DNA of 64,000 nucleotides. It comes from Parachlamydia acanthamoebae (GTDB taxonomy: Bacteria; Chlamydiota; Chlamydiia; Chlamydiales; Parachlamydiaceae). The stretch lies in the NCBI RefSeq assembly GCF_000875975.1, contig NZ_BAWW01000007.1, forward strand, positions 62,001-126,000, given 5' to 3'. Below are positions 39,521-47,799 of this stretch, piece by piece. Below the pieces are notes generated by a model. It had not been told where the DNA came from and ran no database searches. It was given only the letters and a program-made list of their open reading frames with translations. The translations under genes were made by a program, and so were the position numbers. Each line of letters opens with the position of its first letter. Positions within the stretch are counted from its first letter, which is position 1.

Positions 39521-39625
39521 AGAGGGAAAAGAAGTCTTTAACATGAAATACATAGCTCAATTTTTAAAAAGTTGGATGCGCTATTAGATTTTCAAAACAC
39601 AACACACAACATTTGACAATATCTC
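39509..39625 (+). mobile_element. IS256-family 3' end remnant (left copy)
   Basis: This stretch is nearly the reverse complement of 40983-41072. It covers the last codons of the transposase (GAAGTCTTTAAC, GAAATACA, AGCT), the downstream block TTTTTAAAAAGTTGGATGCG and the outer end ATTTGACAATATCTC. Only an 8-base insertion (extra CACAACAC) and scattered changes separate the copies. Only the 3' tail of an element remains here; the rest of the transposase gene is missing. Confidence 0.8.
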
Positions 39626-39889
39626 CAAAACAGCTTGCAGCTGCGCCAGCATAATCCATTTCCCCCGAAGAATTTAAGAGTAATGACTCAAACTTATAGA
39701 AATTTTAACAAAATATAGAGCTGACGAAAGTATTTTGAATCATTCTAGAAAGCTGTGGAACAGTCTTAGTCGCCTCAATCTTTGAGATGAGGCGACCAAG
39801 CTGGACGTCAAAGGTATTTTTAAGATATTACACGGAATGATTTTCTAGGAAAATAGCCGAGATATTTCAAACAACAAGAAGGTACTTCA
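39626..39889. other. Non-coding stretch with a 9-bp hairpin
   Basis: No gene is seen. A stem GTCGCCTCA / TGAGGCGAC lies at 39769-39796 and is the only clear structure. It is about 95 bases beyond the end of the minus-strand gene at 39890 and could end that transcript, though no U-tract follows on either strand. Confidence 0.4.
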
Positions 39890-40525
39890 TTATTTTTTTC
39901 TACCTTCTTGCAAGTTATCCACATATTCGTCCTTAAGATAATTTAAGCCACTAGCGATAAGAAAATCACCTAAACGTTGAATAATGGGCAAGCCTAACCG
40001 CACACCTACAACTTCAGCAAGTACTCCTGCTACAAGCAATGAACAGCCAACTTCAATACGTGCAGATATGAGAATTTCCTCTTCAGGATTTTTAGGATCA
40101 TTTTTAGATTTTTGAAGAAAATCTAAATATTCAAGCTCTGCATTGTATTCGATACCATAAGCAAGACAATCCTTCATATAGGCATATTTGTGATCAACAC
40201 GCTTTTTCTTAAGTTTGATAAATTTTTTAAACTTTTTGAAATCTTCCTTTGGGATTTTAATGCCGCTCTTCTTGATTTTCTCCTCAACAATATTCAACAT
40301 CTCATCCATGTTAATTTTTGCGTTAAGACACGCCTCAGCTTCTTGCTTAAATTCAAACATAGTTTTAATGAGTTTGGAGTTGTCTGAACGATTAGCATAT
40401 TTCTTCATCTTTTCAGCAAGATTTTGCAGCTTGACCGCGTAGACAACATCGCCGATTGTTATTGGAGAGTTGCTTGGATCGGCAATGTGCTTAGTAAAAA
40501 AGAAACTGTCGTACAGTATAAACAT
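39890..40525 (-). CDS. Unknown protein with C-terminal hydrophobic region
   Basis: A 211-residue protein. Residues 30-125 are charged, Lys-rich and helical (KKSGIKIPKEDFKKFKKFIKLKKKRV); residues about 150-195 are hydrophobic (GCSLLVAGVLAEVVGVRLGLP) and could form one or two membrane segments. I know no family. The ATG at 40525 has only a weak RBS and lies 35 bases inside the upstream 72-residue membrane-protein frame. A single T deletion in the run at about 40497-40502 would join the two frames, so this may be the 3' part of a frameshifted gene. The locus lies between two inverted IS256 tails. Confidence 0.45.
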   Translation of the reverse strand: MFILYDSFFFTKHIADPSNSPITIGDVVYAVKLQNLAEKMKKYANRSDNSKLIKTMFEFKQEAEACLNAKINMDEMLNIVEEKIKKSGIKIPKEDFKKFKKFIKLKKKRVDHKYAYMKDCLAYGIEYNAELEYLDFLQKSKNDPKNPEEEILISARIEVGCSLLVAGVLAEVVGVRLGLPIIQRLGDFLIASGLNYLKDEYVDNLQEGRKK

Positions 40526-40709
40526 ACCCGCTTAAAAGAAAGAGAACGTAAAAAATTAACCATTGTATAGCCTTTCGTTTTCGGTTTTCTTCGGTGGATT
40601 TCATTTTATTTATAAAATCATAAATAGGAAAAGATAGGGCGTATGAGAATATAATCGATTGAACGATCATGCTTGCTACTTGTATTGCAAATATAAGAAA
40701 AAGATTCAT
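40491..40709 (-). CDS. Small two-helix membrane protein (possibly 5' part of the next gene)
   Basis: A 72-residue protein with two hydrophobic stretches (MNLFLIFAIQVASMIVQSIIF and AIQWLIFYVLFLLSGYV) around a charged loop (NKMKSTEENRKRK). It overlaps the following frame by 35 bases in a different phase. Either it is a separate small membrane protein translationally coupled to the 211-residue gene, or both are one gene of about 270 codons broken by a frameshift in a T-run. No homologue is recognised. Confidence 0.4.
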   Translation of the reverse strand: MNLFLIFAIQVASMIVQSIIFSYALSFPIYDFINKMKSTEENRKRKAIQWLIFYVLFLLSGYVYTVRQFLFY

Positions 40710-40982
40710 TTGTATCTTTGAATTTTTTAAAAAATTTTAACGGTATATCAGTCTGAAAAAAGAAACAAGAGGTATTTGTAACACATTTCTCATTTAAATA
40801 ATAAGACATCCTAAGGATTGAAAGAACATCCTTTTTTCCATATGACCGATTCTAATTGTCACTTTCTTACACATCTTCTAAATTGGCTCAAAGGAGAAGT
40901 TCATATCTTTTGAGATATATTTTTTTAAAGAAAAGTATATAACATTAATTTGAGAAAGTTGAAAACTCTTGAGAGAAGACAA

Positions 40983-41340
40983 GAGATATTGTCAAATGTT
41001 GTATTTTGAGCATCTAATAGCGCATCCAACTTTTTAAAAATTAAGCTGTGTATTTCACGTTAAAGACTTCTTCCCCATCTTTAAACTGCACACCCAAAAT
41101 CAGTTTGCTAATCAACTCATGACCTTTTAATTTTCGCCATCGCTTTTGTGCTTCCATTAAAAGCTTGTAAACCATGGCAAGTGTAGCTGTTCTGGATCCA
41201 CAGCCTTTGGTTTCTCGTATGCGATGCCTAATAGTTGCAAATGTTGATTCGATTGGATTCGTTGTTCTTATATACTTATCCAATAGCTCGTGCTGAGCAC
41301 TTCTACATTTTTTTGTTAAGGCGGTTTTTTCTCTGCTCAA
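40983..41340 (-). pseudogene. IS256-family (mutator type) transposase fragment with element end
   Basis: The minus-strand reading frame 41041-41340 encodes about 85-99 residues of an IS256-family transposase C-terminus: YIRTTNPIESTFATIRHR, TKGCGSRTATLAMVYKL and AQKRWRKLKGHELI. The N-terminal 300 residues, including the first two catalytic acidic residues, are missing; upstream in frame a stop occurs within 20 codons. Beyond the stop, the 58 bases down to 40983 (GAGATATTGTCAAATG...) form the element's outer end. A sister tail in inverse orientation is at 39509-39625. This copy cannot transpose by itself. Confidence 0.85.
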
Positions 41341-41421
41341 TGAACAACACGAAAATTATATATTTTACTTTTATTTCAGATTACTATTTACTATTTGAAA
41401 AATTCAAAGAAGGCCATAGCT

Positions 41422-43980
41422 GTGCAAATCAAAAGACTTATGTTCATTTCATTTTTACTCTTAAATATCGAGTCAGGATTTTGTGCCGATATCACATGGA
41501 TTGGGAGCACTAGTAATGATGTTTTAACTGCTACTAATTGGAATCCTAATGTCGTGCCCGGAAGCACAGACACAGCGATTTTTTCTGCAAACGGAGAATC
41601 CCTTACACCAACGTTATCTGATTCTCCTGCCACTGATGTTAACATGGGAACTCTCCAATTCTCTGATGCAACCTCCTACAACTTTACCTTACAATTTGCA
41701 GTTTCCAGACAACTTCATCTTCAACAAATCGGTGTGCTCAATCTAGGAGCATCTAATCAATTTTTTTCCATTAATGGCACAAACTCCATTTTGCGCTTTG
41801 AAAACAACAGCTCAGCAGATTCGACGCAATCAGGAAAAGTCTTTTATCATATCACCAATGTGGGACGCGTTCGGTTTGCTAATAGTGCCACGGCTTCTAA
41901 CGCAAATATCGATCTCGACGCCAGTGGCGGGCTTCTTGAATTCTTCTCAACATCTACAGCAGCAAATGCCCAAATTACAATGACCGGGAATAATGCTACA
42001 ACCACTTTTTTTAACAATAGCACTGGCGGATCAGCAATGATTGCCAGCACTAATAATGGAAATATTGTCTTTACAAATACTTCCAAAGCACAAAATGTCA
42101 AAATATTTGCTGATAAAACGACCTTGAGTTTTAGCGGATCCAGTCAAGCCAATTCAGCACAAATTACAGCAACAAATGGCTCTGTGGTCACCTTTAATGG
42201 AAATAGTACGGCCAATACGTCAACCATTCAGGCCAACGCAAGCTCCATTTTATTTTCAGGAGCTGCTTCTGGAGCAGATGCAACAATTAATCTACAAAAC
42301 CATTCACAAGTTTTTTTTAATCAGAATAATACACTCGCCACTCTCTGCGCTGATTCATCAAGCTTAGTCAATTTAAATTCTTTTCAACTAGTCTTAGGCG
42401 CGAATAATGCGAATTCTGTCATTGATGGAATCATCAATGGAATCGGAGGCAGCCTCATCAAAAATGGATCGGGAACATTAACTCTCAACGGAAGCAATTC
42501 TTTTACTGGTAGCACCAATATTCTGGGCGGAACTTTAAACGGCTCAGGATCTGTTGACGGGGATTTAAACATTTTCAGTGGTGCAACTTTTGCTCCAGGA
42601 AATCAAGCGATTGGGACTTTTAATGTGGGAGGAAACTACACACAAAACGCAGGAAGCATACTTGAAGCTTCTGTTGATGGAACTGGACAAAGTAACTTAG
42701 TGCATGCACAAGGCATGGCTAACATCAATGGTACCTTACAAATTCATTCTCCAGATGGACTGTATCGTGTGGGCACGCCTTACCTCATTGTGCATGGAAA
42801 TGAGGGTAGGACTGGCACATTTTTCAGCAGCAGTGTGGATAACCCTTATTTTTTACCTTCTTTAGAATATGACGCCACAAACGTCTTTTTGACTTTGACA
42901 ACAGATTTTAGCAACTTTACAGCTAACCAAAACCAAGGCAATGTGGCGAATCAAATTGATCAAATTACTCAACCTGATCTCTCAAAACAAATTTTAATTA
43001 ATAGTTTAGCGGCATTACCCACAATTCAACTTCAAAGCAGCCTAGCTCAATTCAGCGGAGCTCAATATGTGAGTTTGATACAATCCTGTCAGTTTTCTAA
43101 TCACCGTTTAATCCGACGTCTAAATGCTTTAAACTTGCTTTTACCTGGTTGCTGTGACTGTGCATCTCCTCTCAACTTTTGGGCACAGTTTGGTGCTGGC
43201 CGAGCATTTGTTTCTAATTCTCGTCGTGCGCTAGGCCTAAAGTCTAGTGCCTGGAATATTAATCTGGGTGCCTTTAAATGTTTTAACTCTAACATAACCA
43301 TCGGGTTGTCAATAGATTATGAATTCACTCGCTTGAATTTCAATCTAGGAGGAGATGCTAAGTATCATCTCACTAAAGGAATCTTGTTCGCCATCTACCA
43401 AAATCCTTTATTTTACACCTCTATTGATTTGATCGGCGGGGGTGGCCACTGTCAAGTAAAACGACTTGCTTATGTAGGAAATAAACGCTTGCGCCCAAGA
43501 TCAAAACCGTTCCTTTCAAATGGAACAGCCTACTTTGAATTAGGCAAAACATTCTGCTTCAGTCAATTCGCCTGCCAACCTTTTCTGGGATTAGATTCGA
43601 GCAATTTCTGGCAAACACAAGTATCTGAACGCCATGGACAAGTCTTGAATTTAAAAATTCACAACAAAGACTTTTATGCTTTGGACTCCCTTTTAGGATT
43701 TCATTCGGCCGGAAATTTTTATGGGATAGAAATTGAAACGAGTGTGGATTGGCGCCATACCCTCACCCATTCAAAAAATGATATCCGCTTGCATTTCAAA
43801 AATTTTGGGGGTTCTTTTAGGAGTCAAGGGACAAAACTCTGCCGTAATTCTGTGGAAGGTTTTCTACAGGCAGGGAAATGGTTACTCCCCTTCATGCAAA
43901 TTTATGGACAATTATCTGGAGAAAAAGGTTCTCATTTTTCGGACTATCAAGCAAGTGTAGGCCTTGATGCGATTTATTGA
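41422..43980 (+). CDS. Autotransporter adhesin-like outer membrane protein
   Basis: An 852-residue type V secreted protein. The GTG at 41422 has an RBS (aagaagg) nine bases upstream and gives a signal peptide ending GFCADI; a TTG at 41395 is less likely. The passenger (about residues 30-510) is made of 20-25-residue beta-helix rungs rich in Asn, Ser, Thr and Ala, with FxxN motifs (FENN, FFNN, FNGN, FNQN) but no GGAI tetrapeptide. It includes the autotransporter-associated repeat SGTLTLNGSNSFTGSTNILGG. The last 280 residues form the membrane barrel, ending in an aromatic residue (GLDAIY). It is related in design to chlamydial Pmp proteins but only partly matches their motif pair. Probably a surface adhesin. 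Confidence 0.8.
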   Translation: MQIKRLMFISFLLLNIESGFCADITWIGSTSNDVLTATNWNPNVVPGSTDTAIFSANGESLTPTLSDSPATDVNMGTLQFSDATSYNFTLQFAVSRQLHLQQIGVLNLGASNQFFSINGTNSILRFENNSSADSTQSGKVFYHITNVGRVRFANSATASNANIDLDASGGLLEFFSTSTAANAQITMTGNNATTTFFNNSTGGSAMIASTNNGNIVFTNTSKAQNVKIFADKTTLSFSGSSQANSAQITATNGSVVTFNGNSTANTSTIQANASSILFSGAASGADATINLQNHSQVFFNQNNTLATLCADSSSLVNLNSFQLVLGANNANSVIDGIINGIGGSLIKNGSGTLTLNGSNSFTGSTNILGGTLNGSGSVDGDLNIFSGATFAPGNQAIGTFNVGGNYTQNAGSILEASVDGTGQSNLVHAQGMANINGTLQIHSPDGLYRVGTPYLIVHGNEGRTGTFFSSSVDNPYFLPSLEYDATNVFLTLTTDFSNFTANQNQGNVANQIDQITQPDLSKQILINSLAALPTIQLQSSLAQFSGAQYVSLIQSCQFSNHRLIRRLNALNLLLPGCCDCASPLNFWAQFGAGRAFVSNSRRALGLKSSAWNINLGAFKCFNSNITIGLSIDYEFTRLNFNLGGDAKYHLTKGILFAIYQNPLFYTSIDLIGGGGHCQVKRLAYVGNKRLRPRSKPFLSNGTAYFELGKTFCFSQFACQPFLGLDSSNFWQTQVSERHGQVLNLKIHNKDFYALDSLLGFHSAGNFYGIEIETSVDWRHTLTHSKNDIRLHFKNFGGSFRSQGTKLCRNSVEGFLQAGKWLLPFMQIYGQLSGEKGSHFSDYQASVGLDAIY

Positions 43981-44224
43981 TTTGATAACTGTCGATTATC
44001 CCAAAACTGATGGATCGCAAGATTAGATGTTGAATGAAAAAACTAAAGCCACTTAATATAGCAAGGACAATTCCGATTATCTCTAAATCTTTTTCTTCAT
44101 ATGTATTCCCTATGATTGTGACAAGTATCCCTATGAGCATACTGTACATCCGGCTATAGCAAATGATACCTTCTTCTAGAACTAAGCTTTCTACTAAGGA
44201 AAAAGATTGAATCTGATCGATCAA
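43892..44224 (-). CDS. Bilobed membrane protein, Inc-like (copy 3)
   Basis: A 110-residue frame whose central part aligns without gaps to the two genes upstream: MLIGILVTIIGNTYEEKDLEIIGIVLAIL against their hairpins, with conserved Gly at both helices and an acidic turn. Two hydrophobic helices with a very short loop give the bilobed profile of chlamydial inclusion-membrane proteins. The start is TTG directly after an in-frame stop, and the last 89 bases overlap the end of the autotransporter gene, so the copy may be damaged; a second frame nearby starts MQITALDRSD. Function inferred from profile only. Confidence 0.5.
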   Translation of the reverse strand: MIDQIQSFSLVESLVLEEGIICYSRMYSMLIGILVTIIGNTYEEKDLEIIGIVLAILSGFSFFIQHLILRSISFGIIDSYQINKSHQGLHLLDSPKNENLFLQIIVHKFA

Positions 44225-44285
44225 GGGCAGTTATTTGCATAATCTTATTTGTCTGAATAAAAGTGAATTCTATTGATTATACGAA

Positions 44286-44304
44286 GGCAGGTGCAATACC
44301 TGCC
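44286..44304 (-). terminator. Hairpin after Inc-like copy 2
   Basis: A 7-bp perfect stem (GGCAGGT / ACCTGCC) with a 5-base loop lies seven bases beyond the stop of the minus-strand gene at 44311. No U-run follows on the minus strand (CTTCGTATAATC), so termination is only suggested. Confidence 0.45.
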
Positions 44305-44310
44305 CAAAGA

Positions 44311-44631
44311 CTAAACTTGATTAGCAAATTTTGAATAAACAGCTGAAACTGTTTGATGAGGGCCATTTATTTTCATATTGATGGGCTCTGCTCTGGGAAT
44401 TTTAGAATAGACATATGCAGTGCATGCGACTAATGATAAAATTCCAAGGCCAATTATCATAATTCCTGCGGAAATAAAATCATCGTTATCACTTTGAATT
44501 CCAACGTGAAGACTAGTTAATCCACCCGCTAATAGAAGGGTAACGGATGCAATCCCACATTTCATGTTTCCTTTTTCTTCGACATAATGATGTGTGTAAT
44601 GTCCCTCAAGCACAGGTTGAAGAGCTGTCAT
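44311..44631 (-). CDS. Bilobed membrane protein, Inc-like (copy 2)
   Basis: A 106-residue protein with a 25-residue polar N-terminus (MTALQPVLEGHYTHHY), two hydrophobic helices (about 26-46 and 54-74) separated by the acidic turn QSDNDD, and a polar C-terminus. The hairpin matches its neighbours at G-x6-G-x11-G spacing with an acidic loop. No signal peptide cleavage site is seen. This bilobed layout is the hallmark of chlamydial Inc proteins, which are type III secreted into the inclusion membrane; the assignment is by profile and needs support. Confidence 0.6.
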   Translation of the reverse strand: MTALQPVLEGHYTHHYVEEKGNMKCGIASVTLLLAGGLTSLHVGIQSDNDDFISAGIMIIGLGILSLVACTAYVYSKIPRAEPINMKINGPHQTVSAVYSKFANQV

Positions 44632-44652
44632 ACTGACCCCTAATATATTTGA

Positions 44653-44919
44653 TTAAATTTCTTCTAAATGGATGACAGAAACTGGACGTTCTGTCCAACA
44701 ATTTGTCTGTATGACTGTAAAACAAGCAATCCCTAAAATTGCAAGCGCGCATCCTGTTATCTTAAGATTTTGATCATCTAAAATAGCTCCGGTCGCTGCA
44801 ATAGAAATACCAGTAAAAAAAGCTACTCCACTCATACATATGCTTGTAATTTTACGTTGGCTATGTGTTTCTGTAAAAATACTTAAATCTTCTATTCTAT
44901 TATTAGGTCCGATAAGCAT
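44653..44919 (-). CDS. Bilobed membrane protein, Inc-like (copy 1)
   Basis: An 88-residue protein: polar N-terminus (GPNNRIEDLSIFTETHSQRK), helix 1 (about 26-46, CMSGVAFFTGISIAATGAIL), acidic turn DDQN, helix 2 (about 51-70, LKITGCALAILGIACFTVIQ) and a short polar tail. It is the first of three tandem paralogues read on the minus strand with gaps of 21 and 86 bases. The start ATG at 44919 follows an aagagatt RBS-like stretch. Function as an inclusion-membrane protein is inferred from the bilobed profile. Confidence 0.6.
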   Translation of the reverse strand: MLIGPNNRIEDLSIFTETHSQRKITSICMSGVAFFTGISIAATGAILDDQNLKITGCALAILGIACFTVIQTNCWTERPVSVIHLEEI

Positions 44920-45091
44920 CGTAATCTCTTAGGGTTTAATTTATTGAAATGAAACATATACATTTTGTAGTGCTTGAAAGCAAGTAAATTTCAACTAGCT
45001 ATTTATAAATAAAAAAATAATTAAACAGATAAATTGAAAATTAAATCTATAAATAGTAGATAAAAACTATGACTATGATTAGAGGCGTTCA

Positions 45092-45769
45092 ATGAATTTC
45101 AATAACCCTTTTTTTATTAAAAACTGTGCAATCGCAACGATTGCTACGGGTGACAAAGCGAATTCTCTTTCAGAATTGCGCGATAAGTTATTAACTATTA
45201 GTCATGATAGTATTTATTACCATTTTTGGAGCCGCAGACTTTTTTCCCAATTTACACATCCTGAATATCCCAATGACTTTTCGCTATGGTCACATCTAAG
45301 TTTACATGACGAATACTTAGCTGAGCGACTTAGTATATTAGATCCCACAGACTACGAGAATTTAGAAGATCTTCGTGCTGATCTCATTGATATTATTGAA
45401 CAGCGCTTAGAAGAAATTCCTCCCGTTGCCTGGGTACAGCGCGGCGATCCCTTTCATTTTATCCGTTCATCCTTAATCGTTTTTGAAACCCCTTACCGGA
45501 TTGATACTCCATTCGATCTTCCGCAGATGATTCAAAATTTGTCCCCAAACAATATCTTTTATCATTTTATCGATGCGCGTTCACGCACAGAGTCTCGCAG
45601 CGACGATTTTAGCACTTGGTTACGTCAGTTTGGCGATGATTTTTTACCCCTCATTGAAAAAATCGAAGCAATCGATCCCTATTTTTTATCTCTTTCCGAC
45701 TTAAATAATGAGCTGCTGAGTGCCGTTCAAGAGTACTTTAAAACACATCAGCAAGGGGATAAAAAATGA
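45092..45769 (+). CDS. DUF5752-like protein with internal duplication, trehalose operon
   Basis: A 225-residue soluble protein built from two related halves. SIYYHFWSRR (40-49) matches NIFYHFIDAR (154-163); NDFSLWSHLS...AERLSILDP (61-85) matches DDFSTWLRQF...EKIEAIDP (171-196); and LEDLRADLIDIIEQRL (91-106) matches LSDLNNELLSAVQEYF (201-216). The family looks like DUF5752, which often sits beside trehalose or sugar transferase genes. RBS agaggcg. The stop overlaps treT as ATGA, so the two are coupled. It may be a regulator or partner of the trehalose enzymes; no catalytic motif is visible. Confidence 0.65.
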   Translation: MNFNNPFFIKNCAIATIATGDKANSLSELRDKLLTISHDSIYYHFWSRRLFSQFTHPEYPNDFSLWSHLSLHDEYLAERLSILDPTDYENLEDLRADLIDIIEQRLEEIPPVAWVQRGDPFHFIRSSLIVFETPYRIDTPFDLPQMIQNLSPNNIFYHFIDARSRTESRSDDFSTWLRQFGDDFLPLIEKIEAIDPYFLSLSDLNNELLSAVQEYFKTHQQGDKK

Positions 45770-47028
45770 CCTCCCAAATTCTAGAAAAGTATGAAGCTGT
45801 TGTTGGATCAGAAATTATTAACGAATTACAACAAATAGCTGATCTTTTAAAACACATAAAAATTCTGCACATTAATTCCACACGCTATGGAGGAGGTGTT
45901 GCGGAGATCCTTGAAATGATGGTTCAACTAACAAATGCGCTTGGCATTGAAACAAATTGGGAGGTCATGCAGGGTACTTCAGAATTTTTCCAATGCACTA
46001 AATTATTTCACAATGGATTACAAGGAGACAAACAGTTAATTGTAAAACCTGAATTACTAAAGGCTTATCAAAGTGTGAATGAAGAAAATGCAGCTCATTT
46101 AATGCAACGAGTTGAAGAAGCCGACGTTATTTTTATCCATGATCCACAGCCTGCTGCCCTCATTAACGCCTTTCCTAAGCGTAAAAATAAATGGATCTGG
46201 CGTTGTCATATTGACTTGTCCTCCCCTCATCGAATAATTTGGAAATTTTTGCGTAATTATGTTCGTCATTATGATGCAAGCATATTTTCATTAAAAGATT
46301 TTGCACAGCCTCTTCCACATCCTATCTACCTAATTCCTCCTAGCATCGATCCATTGAGCGATAAAAATGCAGATCTGCCAGAGGAAGAAATCTCCCAAAT
46401 TTATTCCCGATTTAATATAGACCCAAATCGTCCCATTATCTTGCAAGTTTCACGATTTGATCAGTTTAAGGATCCTCTTGGAGTCATAAGTTCTTTTCGG
46501 TTGGCCAAAAGGTTTAAGCACAATATTCAACTTCTACTAGCAGGGGGTGGAGCTCCAGATGATCCTGAAGGAGAAGCTGTTTTAGAGGCTGTAAAGAAAG
46601 AAGCTGCAAAAGATCCAGATATCCATATCCTTTTTTTGCCCTCAGATTCACATCGCACGATTAATGCCTTACAACGAGCTTCTACACTCATTATGCAAAA
46701 GTCAATCAGAGAAGGATTCGGACTGACTGTCACAGAAGCCCTATGGAAAAGTAAACCTGTCATTGGGGGAAATACCGGGGGCATTCGCTTACAAGTTGTA
46801 AATAATTACAACGGATTTCTTGTAAATACTCCGGAGGGAGCTGCGCTTCGCACTCGTTTTCTCCTTCAAAATCCTGCTATGATTCATGAATTTGGAAAGA
46901 ATGGTCATCAATTTGTACGGAATCATTTTTTGATTACAAGACATCTACGTGATTATCTGAGTGTCATTATTTCCTTATTGCATCCTCATGATGGAAGAAT
47001 CGATTTATCTAAAATGAGAACATCATGA
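45766..47028 (+). CDS. treT: Trehalose synthase TreT-type glycosyltransferase (GT4)
   Basis: A 420-residue GT-B glycosyltransferase that resembles TreT of Thermococcus and Pyrococcus, which joins NDP-glucose and glucose directly to trehalose. N-terminal NSTRYGGGVAEIL holds the donor loop; IHDPQPAALI and WRCHIDLS are TreT-like; the C-terminal half has LQVSRFDQFKDPLGVI and the E-x7-E motif (Glu316 and Glu324 in EGFGLTVTE). It overlaps the DUF5752-like gene and otsB by four bases each. The exact donor (ADP- or UDP-glucose) cannot be read from sequence. Confidence 0.8.
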   Translation: MTSQILEKYEAVVGSEIINELQQIADLLKHIKILHINSTRYGGGVAEILEMMVQLTNALGIETNWEVMQGTSEFFQCTKLFHNGLQGDKQLIVKPELLKAYQSVNEENAAHLMQRVEEADVIFIHDPQPAALINAFPKRKNKWIWRCHIDLSSPHRIIWKFLRNYVRHYDASIFSLKDFAQPLPHPIYLIPPSIDPLSDKNADLPEEEISQIYSRFNIDPNRPIILQVSRFDQFKDPLGVISSFRLAKRFKHNIQLLLAGGGAPDDPEGEAVLEAVKKEAAKDPDIHILFLPSDSHRTINALQRASTLIMQKSIREGFGLTVTEALWKSKPVIGGNTGGIRLQVVNNYNGFLVNTPEGAALRTRFLLQNPAMIHEFGKNGHQFVRNHFLITRHLRDYLSVIISLLHPHDGRIDLSKMRTS

Positions 47029-47792
47029 ATGTACTTGAACGTTTTTTTTCAGAATTATCTGCAAAAAAAAAGTGTCTTTTTCTTTTAGATTACGATGGCA
47101 CTTTAGCTCCACTTTTGGCTGATAGGTCTCAAGCATTTCCCTATGAAGGTGTTAAAGAGCGACTGCAAGATTTAAGCGACTACAAAAATTATCGCATGGT
47201 GATCATAAGTGGACGTAGTTTGGAAGATTTAGAGAGATTCTTAAAGTCGATTGATCCCAGACTCGAACTTTGGGGATCTCATGGGCTTGAACATCTCAAC
47301 CAAAGTGGACAAAGAAAATGTGAACCTGTTGACCCAAGTATCCAGGAAGGCTTGCAAAAAGCTTTAGAAGCTTGTTTGCTGTACTTTCCTTCTCAGCGTT
47401 GCGAAATCAAACCCTTTGGTATTGCATTTCACTGGCGAGGGATTGATGAAAAGGCTAGGGAAAAAATAAAACAGGTCATCCTTCCTGATTGGGAAAAGAT
47501 CACGCAAGCTTATCCTCTGCATATTTATCAATTTGATGGGGGTTTAGAACTCAAACCTAGGGATCGAAACAAAGGAGACGTTGTCAAAGAACTCCTGCAA
47601 AATACACCATCAGACGTACCTGTTGTTTACATGGGTGATGATCAAACGGATGAGGATGCATTTAAGGTCCTAGGAGAAAGAGGGCTCAAAGTTCTTGTTA
47701 GAAAAGAATTTCGTCCTACTTTAGCCGATGTTCACCTAGTTCCACCGGAAGAATTACTTACTTTTTTTGATCGTTGCAAATCAATGGCATAG
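47025..47792 (+). CDS. otsB: Trehalose-6-phosphate phosphatase
   Basis: A 255-residue HAD-superfamily phosphatase releasing trehalose from its 6-phosphate. The nucleophile motif is LLDYDGTLAPL (Asp22, Asp24), with the family segments ISGRSLEDLERFL, GSHGLEH, KPRDRNKGDVVKELL and YMGDDQTDEDAFKVL. The ATG overlaps the treT stop. Length is normal. It works on the product of OtsA, encoded next. Confidence 0.93.
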   Translation: MNVLERFFSELSAKKKCLFLLDYDGTLAPLLADRSQAFPYEGVKERLQDLSDYKNYRMVIISGRSLEDLERFLKSIDPRLELWGSHGLEHLNQSGQRKCEPVDPSIQEGLQKALEACLLYFPSQRCEIKPFGIAFHWRGIDEKAREKIKQVILPDWEKITQAYPLHIYQFDGGLELKPRDRNKGDVVKELLQNTPSDVPVVYMGDDQTDEDAFKVLGERGLKVLVRKEFRPTLADVHLVPPEELLTFFDRCKSMA

Positions 47793-47799
47793 GTTTAAT

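Noticed and set aside
41235-41513. Plus-strand frame running from the IS remnant into the autotransporter start
   Set aside because: Antisense to the transposase remnant and out of phase with the autotransporter; no RBS.
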